A stretch of DNA of 64,000 nt from Excoecaria cochinchinensis (GCA_947683425.1 CANTUQ010000037.1:62001-126000); one strand, 5' to 3'. Counted from the stretch's first letter, positions 10,463 to 22,427 are shown. Numbers and translations are program-made. Notes: a model not told the origin generated them from the letters alone.

Positions 10463-11848
10463 TGTTAGCTTATTTCTAAGTGCTAATTTCGCAAGGATAC
10501 GGTGTACCAGTTATAGTACAAAAGATGTCGATCCCATGAGGAATGTGATTAATATTACACACTATTACTACTCAATTTTAATCTTGTTTACAATGATCAT
10601 TAATTTTATGAATAAAAGTGGAAAAACTATGTCAATACTATCTAACCTAGTTATTGATTATCGGAGAAGACAAATGATTAAATAGAACATGAAGTGATTA
10701 TTCTTGATTATAAGTATATTCTTGTCATGCACGCCAAGTTGAATAAGATTCCAATTTACTCTTTCGACATAAACTAGAGTGCCTAAAACATGCATTTATA
10801 ATTCTAACTCACAATTTTTATTAATGAATTAGAGGGTTATACATGCAAATTTCAGAAATAATAAACAACCTATAACAACCATCTAACATTATGATCTCTC
10901 AAATAATGCTTCAATGATGAACTTCTATTAGATGTAAGTAAGAATTCATCTTTCGACTAAATACTTACCTCTAATGATCATGCATTAAATACTAATAGAA
11001 AATTCTACAAGCAATAATATCAAATTGATATGAATAACAAAATATAACATTAAATATTCAAGTTCATAAATGCATCATTCAATAATTACAAAGAAGAAGT
11101 TAAAGATGAGAAATGAAGAAGGAGATTTCTCAACCCTTTTCCATTTCACAAAGGATATCTTCTTCCTTGCAAGAATTCTTCTCTTCAAAACATAAAAATC
11201 CTAACTTAAAAGTTTTTCTAAGGAAATGTACTCTCAAACTTACATAAATTCTTAATTAAAAATTCAACACACCAAAATTTACAGTTCAAACTAATATTTA
11301 TAATGTTCTAAATATGTGTTCTTTCAAGTGTCTCTTCAAAGTGTTGCAAGACTTGGTGGAAAGTCATGATTTTTTAAGGCAAAACTTGAATTCAACTGCC
11401 CAACGGTCCTCTGTGTCGCGATCGCGACAGAGCATGCCTGCTTCTTCGCTCCACCTTCCTCGCGCTAGCTCTTCTCAGCGGGATGTCGTGACCTCACGAC
11501 GGGCGGCCTTGCTCACAACAGCGCACGCCAGTTTCCTTTTTTCTTCTCTTTGGCTCTCTTTATTGGTCCATCCTGTCACGCTCGCGACAGATTGCTTCTT
11601 CTCCTTTGCTTTCTTCTCTTCCTTTCTTCTTTCCTTCTTTGTTTGGCACTTCCTGTCGCGCTCGCGATAAATCCTTTTCTTCTCTATCTCATTTTTGCTC
11701 ATTTCTCCTATTTTCTCTATTTTCTCCTACACACACAAAACTTAAACAAAAACATAAAATATACCTAATTCTAATAAAATTAACTACACATAAACATTAT
11801 TTCAACCCCAAAACATAGATTAAATATGAGCTATTTAAGCTCATATCA
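10463..11848 (-). mobile_element. Athila 3' LTR
   Basis: Runs from TGTTAGCTTA to ATATCA on the plus strand. It matches the LTR at 21001-22427 almost base for base apart from indels. It lacks a roughly 35-bp stretch present at about 21215-21250 and a 17-18 bp palindrome unit present near 21988. Positions 11410-11670 hold CpG-rich words of the TGTCGCGAnCGCGACA type. Confidence 0.95.
11410..11670. repeat. TGTCGCG palindrome words in Athila 3' LTR
   Basis: Words include TGTCGCGATCGCGACA (about 11413-11428), TGTCACGCTCGCGACAG near 11574 and TGTCGCGCTCGCGATAA near 11654, with weaker ones at GTCGTGACCTCACGAC. They sit in pyrimidine-rich spacers. Plus- and minus-strand ORFs across this block are artefacts of the repeats. 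Confidence 0.8.
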
Positions 11849-11862
11849 AACCCCCACACTTA
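11849..11862 (-). promoter_or_regulatory. Athila polypurine tract
   Basis: Read on the minus strand, AAGTGTGGGGGTT abuts the LTR start. A nearly identical block recurs at 13503-13516. Confidence 0.8.
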
Positions 11863-13689
11863 AACATTTGCTTGTCCCCAAGCAAAACATAGCAAACACT
11901 CAACCCACACAAACTCATAACACATAATAATATGCGCACAATTTTGGAGCTTACATCTATATTTGATAAATATTTGAAAATGACATGCATAAGCTTTTAT
12001 CTCTTAACAAATTAGTCTAAATATGCAAAATCTCAATCAATATCATTATCCATCAAACTTGAGCAATCATGCACATTTTGGAAAATTATAAAGTTGCAAA
12101 ACACAAGAATGTTTGACCTCAAGAATTTGAATATCTTAACACATGTAAAGATTATTTCACACAAGATATTGCCTAAAATAATTCTCACTCAAACACTATA
12201 TTTCTTAAGCACTCAGTCACTCAATGTGTTTAAAGGTTAGTGTTTCTCTCATTCCTTAAATATGCCATTGTATACCATAAGCTTGTAATTAGTAAATATC
12301 TCCACTACTAGTATAAAGTAGTACATGAAATCAAAGGGTCTTAAAAGGGTTGTAACTTGGCTTAGGTAAAGGTAGGATAATTTAGGTTTAAGTAGCTCAT
12401 ATTGTGTAGAGAAAAATTATTACTATATCATAAGAGATGTAAAAACTAAGTATAGCATGATATTCCAACTTTCTATTCTAACTCCCTTCTTAGTGTCCAC
12501 ACTTTGGCTAGTTTCTTTTTTCACATTTTCTTTTCTTTTTTTCTTTTTTTTTTTTTTTCTTTTTTTTCTTTAGTTTTTTATTTATTGTGGGAGCATTTTA
12601 TGCTCCATCCCACTTATTTTATTTTCTTTTCTTTTTTCGTAGAAACTAGACCTTGCTAATGGTGGATTTTTACAATAAGGGAATTCAACTTGTACATCAA
12701 CTATAATCATCTATAGTCATACTTATACTAACAAATGTATCTCAATGGTATAGAAATCCTAATTCTCACCACAACAAGGGTAACAAAACAAGTAGTTTTT
12801 GTTTCTCAAATGATTTGGTTAATGAAATGCTTAACAATGAAAATAGGTTAAGGCTCAAAAATGGCTACCTAAAGTCAAAAAGGTTAGGTTTTAAAGCAAG
12901 CCAAAATGGTTTAATCTAATTGCCCTTCTCATTTCTCATGTACATCCCATACCAAATGTAATCTTAAAATTTACTAAAAATAAGTTCTAGAGGATATGGC
13001 ATACTAAGACTCTCATACAAGAAAATTTTCAATGTACAAGGCTCAAAAGCTCACATAAGTTATAGATCAAACTACCTTAAGCAATGCATTGGAAAAATAA
13101 TCCTTTTATACATGAAAAAAGATACTCAACTTAAAAAAACCCTACACTAAAGTGCTATGCCAAGTCATGACCTTCACTATGTATATTTAATTGTCCAATT
13201 AAAATGAAAATGACATTTTTCAAGATATGGCATATATAGACTTAATTAAAAGAAATACAAGCTTAATTATGCATATTCCCAAATATATATCAACTATATA
13301 AACTCCAAAATCAAATGCCCAAACAACCTAAACATATACCTATAAACAATCATACATAACCCTACATACACATATGTACAAATCAAACTCAACATACCTA
13401 ATATTAACAACCTATATATAAAAACCTAAAACTAGCAGTGCATGCATAAACACAGGCTACACTAAACACAACATATAAAAATCAAATAAACATAACAATA
13501 ATGCCCCCACACTTAAAGGACACAATGTCCTCATTGTGTGAAAACAAACAAACAAATAATATAAACAAGCAAAACACAAGAGACAATAGAAAGAAAATAA
13601 AAATAACACGAAAAAGTAAAAGAGCATGGAGAAAACTCATCTCAATTCCCACTAGGGGAATCGGGCGGAGAAGGCAAAAATTCAACATT
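11863..13689 (-). other. Athila 3' non-coding region
   Basis: About 1.8 kb separates the env-like ORF from the polypurine tract, with no conserved coding. It has a long pyrimidine tract on the plus strand (about 12515-12575) inside an inverted repeat: CTAGTTTCT near 12508 pairs with AGAAACTAG near 12641. A small hairpin GGAGCA...TGCTCC lies at 12590-12606. A second polypurine-like block on the minus strand is at 13503-13516. Long 3' non-coding regions are usual in Athila. Confidence 0.7.
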
Positions 13690-14867
13690 CTATTTTCTGA
13701 AGAAGGATAGGAGTTTGCGACTCAAGATTTTCTGATTCTTGTGGACTGCCTTCACTGTGGTCTCAAGGGAATCCATCCTTGCAGCCATGCTCTGATTGGC
13801 ACCCTCCATACCGTCCAATCTTGTAAGAACCTGCTGCCAACCAGCAGAGTCACCTCCACTAGCACCAAATCTGGCAGCCTCTTCTTCCTCGGATTCTTCT
13901 TCTTCAGCAAACTCCTCTTGTGCACCAGTAGCTGTAGAAGATTCAGGGGCTTTCCCTTTGCCTTTGTCCAAGCGTGACCTATCCCCCTGCATTCCTCGAT
14001 CAACAAACTTGGGCGACCAACCACCTTTTGTTAAAATATTAGCACGCCTCAAGTATGCAACATCCAACATGCCAACATGCTTATCCTCATCTAATTGAAA
14101 ATTATGTAAATCCCCTAAACAACCTAATATAATGCCCGTCACCATGTGACACATCCCCACAGTCTTCCTTTTAGCAATCGATGCATAATAAAGGCCATTA
14201 AAAATAAAATTAATTGAGCAAGGAGTTTTCCTAGATTGCAATAAGTCTAGCACAAATAAATCTTTGGTTTGAACTTTAGAACTTTCCACTCTACTAAACA
14301 AAGCATGACAAAAATATTTATAAAAAGCATCAAAACATCATCCTTAATTTGGTGATTGGTTGAGTTTTTATTATTAAAAGAATCCAAACCAGGCAATCTT
14401 TTCCATACAGGTCTAGGATCGAAAATATGAGCATCAAATAGTTTACCATTAAGTGGAAAACCAAACCACTCATGCATTTCATTAAACCCAAAAACATATT
14501 CTTATCCTTGATGTCCAAATTTCATTTTATCCCTACCTTTATCCACATAATCAAGAGATACAAAAAACTCAAGTGCCCACTCTTGCTTAATTGGAAGATT
14601 AAGATGAATAAACTTACCCCATTTCATATATTTAAGAAATATTTCAAATTTCTTTGTTAAGCCTAAGTTAGTTAATAAGGAAAAATCAACATGCCACATG
14701 ACAACATATGATTTTTTAGGAAAATAAACAAACTTCTCACCCTCTTCCTTTGTAAAAATGGGGAAAGGACATTCAAACCTATTTTGGAGTTGAATTGGGT
14801 CTTGGTTTGATCTTGATCCTCCTGTATCTTTCTTTTCCTTGTGGCCCACAGTCTTAGTTCTTACCAT
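13690..14867 (-). pseudogene. Athila env-like (post-integrase) ORF
   Basis: The likely start is the ATG at 14867 (MVRTKTVGHKEKK). The reading continues through three frames: 14867-14502, 14477-14247 and 14301-13690, so at least two frameshifts have occurred. Visible parts are a basic N-terminus, FECPFPIFTKEEGEKF, HEWFGFPLNGKLFDAH, CHMVTGIILGC and a C-terminal acidic run (EEFAEEEESEEEEA) followed by a probable coiled coil (LTRLDGMEGANQSM...LETTVKAVHKNQ). I see no convincing signal peptide or membrane anchor, so 'envelope' is only the customary label for this ORF. Function is unknown. Confidence 0.75.
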
Positions 14868-14909
14868 CTTGAGGGTTAGTGAAATCAAGAGAAACTTTGC
14901 AAAATACAC

Positions 14910-15584
14910 TCAGAAAGAAAGTTAGATGAGGAACAAAAACCAGGAACTCAAGAAATAGGAGAGAAGAAGGGAAGGTTTAAGAGAAAAACCGAAGAAAATT
15001 TGAGAGACAACTCAAATGTGAAAGAGAAATGCTACAGTTAGGGCTTGAAGCTATTTATGGGGAGATAAAATTAGGGTTGTAACGGTCAGAAATTCAAAAG
15101 AATTCAAATTTCGCGATCTGTTGCGACCTCACAACACTATCGCGATCGTGATAGAACTGAAATTTCCAAATCACTGCTCGCGAAACCCAGCGCGATCGCG
15201 TGATAAAATAATTTCTCATCTCTCTGTCATGCTCGCGACAGAATGGAATTGCCCAACTTAGCATTTTTCTATCGCGGGCTTCATGGCTAGCGCGATCATG
15301 ACAGCAACATGCAAAAAGAACCTTCCTACACTGTTGCGCTCGTGACAAACGTCGCACTCGCAACAGTGAGGAATATTCAAAGAACAACTTTTTTTCTTTT
15401 TCAATATAAAACTATAAATTTGAATAACAAAAATGACACACTAGTTAAGATAACCTGTAGAATCAAAAATAAACTATATTTGTAATATATAGAATGCAAA
15501 AATCACACTAAAGTCTAATGAACACCATACAAAACAACTTAAAAATACAGTAATTACAAAAGAAAAAGAACATGTAAGTAACTT
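14910..15584 (-). other. Spacer between integrase and env-like ORF, with palindrome words
   Basis: Non-coding in the element orientation. Positions 15110-15368 carry repeated CpG words such as TATCGCGATCGTGATAG, CAGCGCGATCGCGTGATA, GTCATGCTCGCGACAG and GTTGCGCTCGTGACAA. These are variants of the word seen in the LTRs. The minus-strand ORF at 15387-15094 consists largely of this array and is not considered a gene. Confidence 0.7.
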
Positions 15585-16680
15585 TCAAACCATTTGTAAA
15601 GAGATATAGGAGAACTCCCTACCATGAAAAGTTTCCTCCAAATTTACCTTACATCTTTGACTATTTGCTTTAAATAATTCTTCTTTACTATTTTTAAGCT
15701 CTAAGTAACCATGGTCAAAAACTTGTGTTACTTCAAAAGGTCCACTCCACCTAGACTTCAATTTTCCAGGAAATAATTTGAACCTAGAATTGTATAAAAG
15801 AAACTTATCCACAATCTTGAAACTTTTATATCTAATATGAGCATCATGCCATTTCTTGGATCTTTCTTTGTATATCTTTGCATTTTCATAAGAAATGAGT
15901 TGTAACTCATCTAGTTCATTAAGTTGTAAACATCTTTTAACACTTGATTCTTTGATGTCATAATATAAAGTCCTAATGGCCCAATATGCTCTATGCTCTA
16001 ACTTAGCAGGAAAATGACAAGTTTTTCGGCCCATAGTGCATCATCAAGTTTATGTGCCCAATCTTTCCTAAAGCTAGAAACTTTCTTTTCTAAGATCCAC
16101 TTAAGTTCTCTATTGGATACCTCTACTTGACCACTAGTTTGTGGATGGTATGGAGTAGCTATCCTATGATGCACACCATATTTATGTAATAAAGAATCAA
16201 AAGAGCGATTAATAAAATGCTCAGCTCCATCACTTATGATGGGTCTTGGAACTCCAAACCTTGAAAAGAGCTTCTTTATAAATTTGATCACCACATTGGA
16301 ATCATTAGTTGGTGTTGCTTTGGCTTTAACCCATTTTGATACATAGTTAACACCAACCAAAATATAGTTTTGACCAAAAGATGTAGGAAAAGGACCCATG
16401 AAGTCTATCCCCCACACATCAAATATCTCTACTTCCAAGATATTGTTTAAAGGCATTTCATCTCTCTTCCCAATGTTACCAGCTCTTTGACACCTATCAC
16501 ATTGAGCTACAAAAACCCTAGCATCATGAAATAGGGTAGGCCAAAAGAAACCACATTCTAGCACACGAGAGGCAGTCTTAGTACTACCATGATGACCTGA
16601 ATACAAAGATGAATGACAATGTGTGAAAATGTTTACATACTCATCCTCACTGACACACCTACGGATAATACCATCCCCAC
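15585..16680 (-). pseudogene. Athila integrase
   Basis: The zinc-binding N-terminus shows SGHHGSTKTASRVLECGFFWP and CDRCQRAGN (HHCC type). The core has GIDFMGPFPTSF (first Asp), PIISDGAEHF (second Asp) and SGQVEVSNRELKWILE (catalytic Glu), so D,D-35,E residues persist. A frameshift near 16030 moves to the C-terminal part, which has KWHDAHIRYKSF, LFPGKLKSRWSGPFEV (GPF/Y module) and ends at 15585. It would join element cDNA to host DNA. Inactive as it stands because of the frameshift. Confidence 0.92.
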
Positions 16681-18557
16681 TTATCTTAAATAAATAGGGC
16701 TCCTCCCAAAGATAATTTTTAACATCACTAAAGATTTTTTTTTCTTTTGTTGATATGTCAAATCATTAGGTATAATCCCTGCAGCAAGAAAGTTAGCAAA
16801 ATCTGCAAACCATGGACTATTTACTTGCTCAATAGACATAAGAGACTCATCCGGAAAGGATTCATTAATCTCATTGCTATCCCCTATAGGTCCTTCATCA
16901 TTTTTCAACCTTGACAAATGATCAGCCACTAAATTTTTAGATCCCTTCTTATCTCTAATTTCAAGGTCGAACCCTTGTAATAAAAGATCCCAACGAATTA
17001 ATCTAGGCTTAGCATCTTTTTTATCAAATAAGTACCTTAGTGCTGCATGATTCGTATAGATGATGACTTTAAATCCTAACAAATAAGACCTAAACTTGTC
17101 ACATGCATAGACAACTGCTAACATTTATTTTTCCGTAGTTGTGTAATTGACTTGAGGTGGTGACAATGTATGGCTAGCATAGTAAATCACATGCAAATGT
17201 TTACCTTGTCTTTGTCCTAACACATATCCAATAGCAAGGTCACTTGCATAACACATAATTTCAAAAGGTAATTCCCAATTAGGAGAAGTAATAATAGGTG
17301 CACTTAAAAGAGCGTTCTTTAAGGTATCAAAAGCTTGCATACATGCATTAGAAAATTCAAAAGGTACATCCTTAACCAACAAATTAGTTAAAGGCTTAGC
17401 AATTAAGGAAAAATCCTTTATAAATCTTCTATAAAAACCAGCATATCCCAAAAATGACCTTACACCCTTAAGTGTAGTTGGTGGAGGTAATTTCCCTATC
17501 AATTCCATTTTAGTTCTATCTACCTCTATCCCTTTACTTGAAATTTTATGGCCTAGAACTATTCCTTCTTCAACCATAAAATGACATTTCTCCTAATGTA
17601 GTACCAAATTAGTTTCCTCATATCTAGCCAATACTTTATCTAAATTACTTAAACATAAGTCAAATGAGTCCCCATACACAGAAAAATCATCCATGAACAC
17701 TTTCATGATATCTTCTATCATATCCCCAAAAATAGAAATAATGCATCTTTGAAAAGTTGCTGGTGCATTACATAGCCCAAATGGCATTCTTCTATAGGCA
17801 AAAGTCCTATATGGACAAGTAAAGGTGGTGTTTTCTTAGTCATTAGGGTATATAAATATTTGGAAATATCCCGAATAACCATCTAGAAAGCAATAATGAG
17901 AATGGCCAGCTATCCTTTCTAACATTTAATCAACGAATGGTAAAGGAAAATGATCCTTCCTAGTGGCCGAATTCAACTTCCTATAGTCAATACACACCCT
18001 CCAACCGGTGGTGGTTCTAGTAGCAATCAAATCCCCAATCTCATTTCTAACTACCGTCATACTCCTTTCTTTGGTACATAATGAATAGGACTTACCCAAG
18101 AACTATCCGAAATTGGATAGATAATCCCAACATCTAATAATTTAATGACTTCTTTTTTAACCACTTCTCTCATATTGGGATTAAGGCTTCTTTGTCTATC
18201 ACCCTTTGGTTGACATTCATCTACCATGTTAATCCTATGCATGACTACATTAGGACTAATTCCTTTCAAATCAGAAATTTGCCAACTTATACTCTTGATC
18301 CTCTTTCTAACAACTTCTAATAATGAAGACTCTTGTGCACTAGTGAGTTTGTTAGAAACAATAATAGGTAAAGTATGATTTGGAGCAAGAAATACATACC
18401 TCAAATGACTAGGTAGCTCTTTCAACTCTACATTAGGAGGACTTATAATGGAAGATGGCAATGGTGCTTCATTTCTATATAGAAGTTTAGGCCTTGAGCT
18501 CTCTTGCTCCACTTCTTCATGCACTTTCTTCAAAATGAACCTCCTCTTGACCTGCAT
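16681..18557 (-). pseudogene. Athila reverse transcriptase and RNase H
   Basis: Order on the minus strand: VIKLLDVGIIYPISDSSWVS (RT start, near 18130), then IDYRKLN, then MPFGLCNAPATFQRC (17787), then FMDDFSVYG, the YxDD-type catalytic box with F in place of Y as usual in Athila. LGHKISSKGIEVD and FLGYAGFYRRFIKDFS follow. RNase H shows ASDLAIGYVLGQR, YTTTEK, a stop (17125), then MLAVVYACDKFRSYL, YTNHAALRYL and VADHLSRL. Where relatives have CDASD this copy has CYASD, losing a catalytic Asp. Stops near 17125, 17590, 17820 and 17930 and a frameshift near 18057 disable it. Confidence 0.92.
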
Positions 18558-19303
18558 TGTCTAACACTTCCAAAACACAAGCATCAATGACATCTATTTT
18601 CATGCACACATTCTCATCCATGGGATATTTTAGGGACTTATATATGTTATATTCCACACTATCTTCCCCCACTCTTAAAATTAAAGTGCCCTCATAGACA
18701 TCAACCAAAGCCCTACCAATTCTCATGAAAGGTCTTCCTAATATCAATGGGCATTTTACATCATATGCAAAATCTAGAATAACAAAGTCAGCAGGTAGAA
18801 TGAACTTATCAACTTTCACAAGCACATCTTCGACTATTCCATATGGTTTCTTAATAGATTGATCAGCCAATTGCAAAACCATAGAAGTAGGTTTAATATA
18901 ATCCAAACCTAATTTCTTAAAAATAGTCAAAGGCATAAGATTTATACTTGCCCCCAAATCACATAAACACTTAGGAAAATTAACATCCCTTAAAGTGCAA
19001 GGAATAGTAAAACTACCATTATCCTTAACCTTAGTGGGCAAATTATTAGAAATTATTGAATTACATGCCTCAGTTAACTCTATAGTGGATATATCCTCCC
19101 AACTTCTTTTCTTAGAAATTAAGTCTAAGGAATTTTGCATAGTTAGGAATTTGTGTAATGGCCTCTATAAAATTCAAATTTATGTGTAAATGCTTCAATT
19201 TATCAACAAAAGATTGGAATTGCTTATCTTGGTGTTGCTGTTTTAAGCATTGTGGAAATGGTGGATGAGGTTGAAACACTTGTGGAGTTTGTGCTTTGGT
19301 CAC
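18540..19303 (-). pseudogene. Athila protease region
   Basis: The segment starts with the typical PPFPQCLKQQ...DKQFQSFVDKLKHLHIN linker, then an aspartic protease with CDLGASINLMPLTIF (active-site D-x-G-A-S) near 18960 and PLILGRPFM(R)IGRALVD. It ends near the RT start at 18557. A frame change near 19130 separates the linker from the protease frame. It would cut the Gag-Pol polyprotein. Confidence 0.9.
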
Positions 19304-19309
19304 CCCTTC

Positions 19310-19432
19310 TGTTGCGTTCGCGACAGTAGGCTAATTCCCATTCCTCCCGATTGCGAAAGGTAGTGCACTCGCGATGTCTGCCTGCCTCTCTTCTGTCGCG
19401 TTCGTGACAGGTGTCACGCTCGTGACAGAAGG
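19310..19432 (-). repeat. Palindrome words in frame in the Athila polyprotein linker
   Basis: Words such as TGTCACGAGCGTGACA, TGTCACGAACGCGACAG and TGTCGCGAACGCAACAG lie between gag and protease. On the minus strand they read in the same frame as the gag tail above and the linker below (PSVTSVTPVTNATEE ... PTVANATEGVTKAQ). One stop (TAG, near 19333) and one stop just upstream (19451-19453) interrupt the frame now. Confidence 0.75.
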
Positions 19433-19441
19433 TTTATCCTT

Positions 19442-20874
19442 CTGAAAATTCTTTTATTTTTCCTGCACATTCTCATCGACATTAGTAGAAACAAATTCAT
19501 TGGTATAGGATTTACCTGACCTCAATTTAATGGCTTTAAGATGTTCCCTTGGATTCTCCTCCGTATTACTTGGTAGATTTCCTTGCATTCGTGAAGGTAA
19601 AGCCTTAGCAATTTGCCCTATTTGCACTTCCAAGTTATGGATGGATGAGGCTTGATTTTTAGTAATTTGATCAAACTTAGTTTCTAGCCTCTTTTGGTTC
19701 TCTTCTTGTGAACTAAACTTTAAGTTAATCCCCTCTAAGAACCTATCCATTTTAGCCTCTAAAGCTCCAAACCTATCTTGAGGTGGTTGAAATCCTATAC
19801 CCCTATTTTGGTTATTACTATTCCCCATGAAAAATTAGGATGGCTTCTCTAACTAGGGTTATATGTATTCGAGTATGGGTTACCATGCCCTTGGCCTTGA
19901 ATAAAGCTCACTTGTTCTTCCGTACTAGTTATCCTTAAATTACATATCTCACTTGTATGACCTTGTTGGCCACAAATGGTGCATGCATTTTGTGAACTTC
20001 CCCCCATTCCTAGGATATTGATCTTATGTGTTAATGACTCTACTTGAGCTTGTAAAGCTACTATAGAGTCTATTGAATGTACCCCCTAGCATTAAAATTA
20101 GATTCCCTTACTCTTTCGGTGGGCCACATACAATTATTTATTGACATCTCCTCTAATAGCTCAAATGCAACCTCCGTTATTTTTCTCATTAAAAAGCCAC
20201 CAGCTGCAGCATCAATAGTCCCTCTAGTTGTGGGATTCACTCCACTGTAAAAAGTTTGCATTAACAATTCCCTTGGAATGTTGTGGTGAGGACAGTTTCG
20301 CTGCAATTCTTTAAACCTCTCCCAAGCTTCATACAAAGACTCGTTATCATGTTGCACAAAAGTTGTGATATCTTTTATAATTTTTGCAGTTTTGGCTAGA
20401 GGAAAGTATTTAGATAAAAATGTTTGGGCCAATTGGTCCCAAGTGGTAATAGATCCTCTAGTTAGGGAGTTCAACCAAGCCTTGGCTTGAAAGGAAAAAT
20501 TCTAAGCTTAATTGCATCAGCCGAAACTCCATTTATTTTAAAAGTATCACAAATCTCTAAAAAATTTGCCAAATGAGCATTAGGATCCTAATTTGCCAAA
20601 CCATAAAATTGAATACTATTTTGAATCATTTGCAAAAGAGAGATTTTATTTCAAATTGGTTAGCATTTACTGTAGGCCTTACTATACCTTGTTGAGCACC
20701 ACTCAATGCAGGTGTAGCAAAATACATCAACCTTGGTGGATTCTCCTCTTCAGCCATGATAAGTCTCTTATTTTTATTCTTCTTTTTGTTAGATTTTCGG
20801 TTACTTGACAAAAATATTTCTATTTCAGGATTCAAAGGTTCAAGCTCTTCTTGAGAACTCCTTGTACTAGGCAT
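19442..20874 (-). pseudogene. Athila gag
   Basis: The likely start is ATG at 20874 (MPSTRSSQEELEPL), with RLMYFATPALSGAQQGIVRP a short way in. After a frame break near 20600-20480 comes the capsid domain: GSITTWDQLAQTFLSKYFP, ESLYEAWERFKELQRNCPHH and AAAGGFL(M)RK. A zinc knuckle C-x-x-CGQQGHTSEIC is readable near 19980-19940. The tail (19828-19454) has a coiled-coil-like QNRLE type region, NLEVQIGQIAKALPSR and LKAIKLRSGKSY, both characteristic of Athila gag. At least three disruptions are present. The native product would form the virus-like particle shell. Confidence 0.9.
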
Positions 20875-20976
20875 GACCTATCAAATCCTATAAAAACAAC
20901 ACAAAACAAAACTAAGTAAATATTGTAATCCAAAATCATAAATCAAGATTCATAATGGCAATAAATAATCATTTAT

Positions 20977-20994
20977 TCCCCGGCAACGGCGCCA
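20977..20994 (-). promoter_or_regulatory. tRNA-Asp primer-binding site of Athila element
   Basis: On the minus strand this reads TGGCGCCGTTGCCGGGGA, an exact complement to the 3' end of plant tRNA-Asp(GUC) with CCA. It lies six bases inside the 5' LTR (21001). It sets the element orientation and supports the Athila assignment. Confidence 0.95.
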
Positions 20995-21000
20995 AAAACT

Positions 21001-22427
21001 TGTTAGCTTATTTTTAAGTGCTAATTCCGCAAGTATACGGTGTACCGGTTATAGTACAAAAAATATCGATCCCATGAGGAATGTGATTAATATTACACAC
21101 TATTACTACGCAATTTTAATCTTGTTTACAATGATCATTAATTTTATGAATGAAAGTGGAAAAACTATGTCAATACTATCTAACCTAGTTATTGATTATC
21201 GGAGAAGACAAATGATTAATGATGATAAAGTAATAATAAATAGTATTTGAAGTGATTATTCTTAATTATAAGTATATTCTTGTCATGCAAGCCAAGTTGA
21301 ATAAGATTCCAATTTACTCTCTCGACATAAACTAGACTGCCTAAAACATGCATTTATAATTCTAACTCACAATTTTCATTAATGAATTAGAAGATTATAC
21401 ATGCAAATTTCAGGAATAATAAACAACTTATAACAACCATCTAACATTACGATCTCTCAAATAATGCTTCAATGATGAACTTCTATTAGATGTAAGTAAG
21501 AATTCATCTTTCGACTAAATACTTACCTATAATGATCATGCATCAAATACTAATAGAAAATTCTACAAGCAAGAATATCAAATTGATATGAACAACAAAA
21601 TATAACATTAAATATTCAAGTTCATAAATGCATCATTCAATAATTACAAAGAAGAAATTAAAGATGAGAAATGAAGAAGGAGATTTCTCAACCCTTTTCC
21701 CTTTCACAAAGGATATCTTCTTCCTTGCAAGAATTCTTCTCTTCAAAACATAAAAATCCTGACTTAAAAATTTTTTCTAAGGAAATGTACTCTCAAACTT
21801 ACAGAAATTATTAATTAAAAATTCAACACACCAAAATTTACAGTTGAAACTAATATTTATAATGTTCTAAAGATGTATTCTTTCAAGTATCTCTTTAAAA
21901 GGTTGCAACACTTGGTGGAAAGACAAGATTTTTCAAGGCAAAACTTGAATTCAACTGCCCAACGGTCCTCTCTATCGCGATCGCGATGTCTGTCGCGCTC
22001 ACGATAAAGCACGCCTGCTTCTTCGCTCCACCTTCCTCGCGCTAGCTCTTCTCCACAGGATGTTGCGACCTCGCGACGGGCGGCCTTGCTCATGACAACA
22101 CACGCTAGTTTCCTTTCTTCTTCTCTTTGGCTCTCTTCATTGGTGCGTCCTGTCGCGCTCGCGACAGATTGCTTCTTCTCTTTTGCTTTCTTCTCTTCCT
22201 TTCTTCTTTCCTTGTTTTTTTGGTACTTCCTTCCACGCTTACGACAAAATCCTTCTCTTCTCTATCTCATTTTTGCTCCCTTCTCCTATTTTCTCCATTT
22301 TCTCCTACACACACAAAACTTAAACAAAAACAAAAAAACATATCTAATTCTAACACAATTAACTACACATAAACATTATTTCAACCCCAAAACATAGATT
22401 AAATATGAGCTATTTAAGCTTATATCA
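21001..22427 (-). mobile_element. Athila 5' LTR
   Basis: TGTTAGCTTA ... TATATCA, 1427 bp, TG...CA ends in plus reading. It matches the LTR at 10463-11848. It retains one extra palindrome unit (around 21985-22006) compared with the other LTR. CpG words run from 21969 to about 22255. On the minus strand this LTR would supply the promoter. Confidence 0.95.

Larger units (their letters stand above)
10463..22427 (-). mobile_element. Near-complete Athila-type Ty3-gypsy element
   Basis: The 11,965-bp element has two LTRs (10463-11848 and 21001-22427). Read on the minus strand its order is LTR, tRNA-Asp primer site, gag, protease, RT, RNase H, integrase, spacer, env-like ORF, polypurine tract, LTR. 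Flanking 5-bp sequences CTGAT (10458-10462) and CTGAC (22428-22432) are target duplications differing at one base. The unoccupied site exists in LTR Z2 near 32818. The env-like ORF downstream of integrase and the tRNA-Asp primer are Athila hallmarks. Scattered stops and frameshifts make it non-autonomous now, but its layout is intact. Confidence 0.95.
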
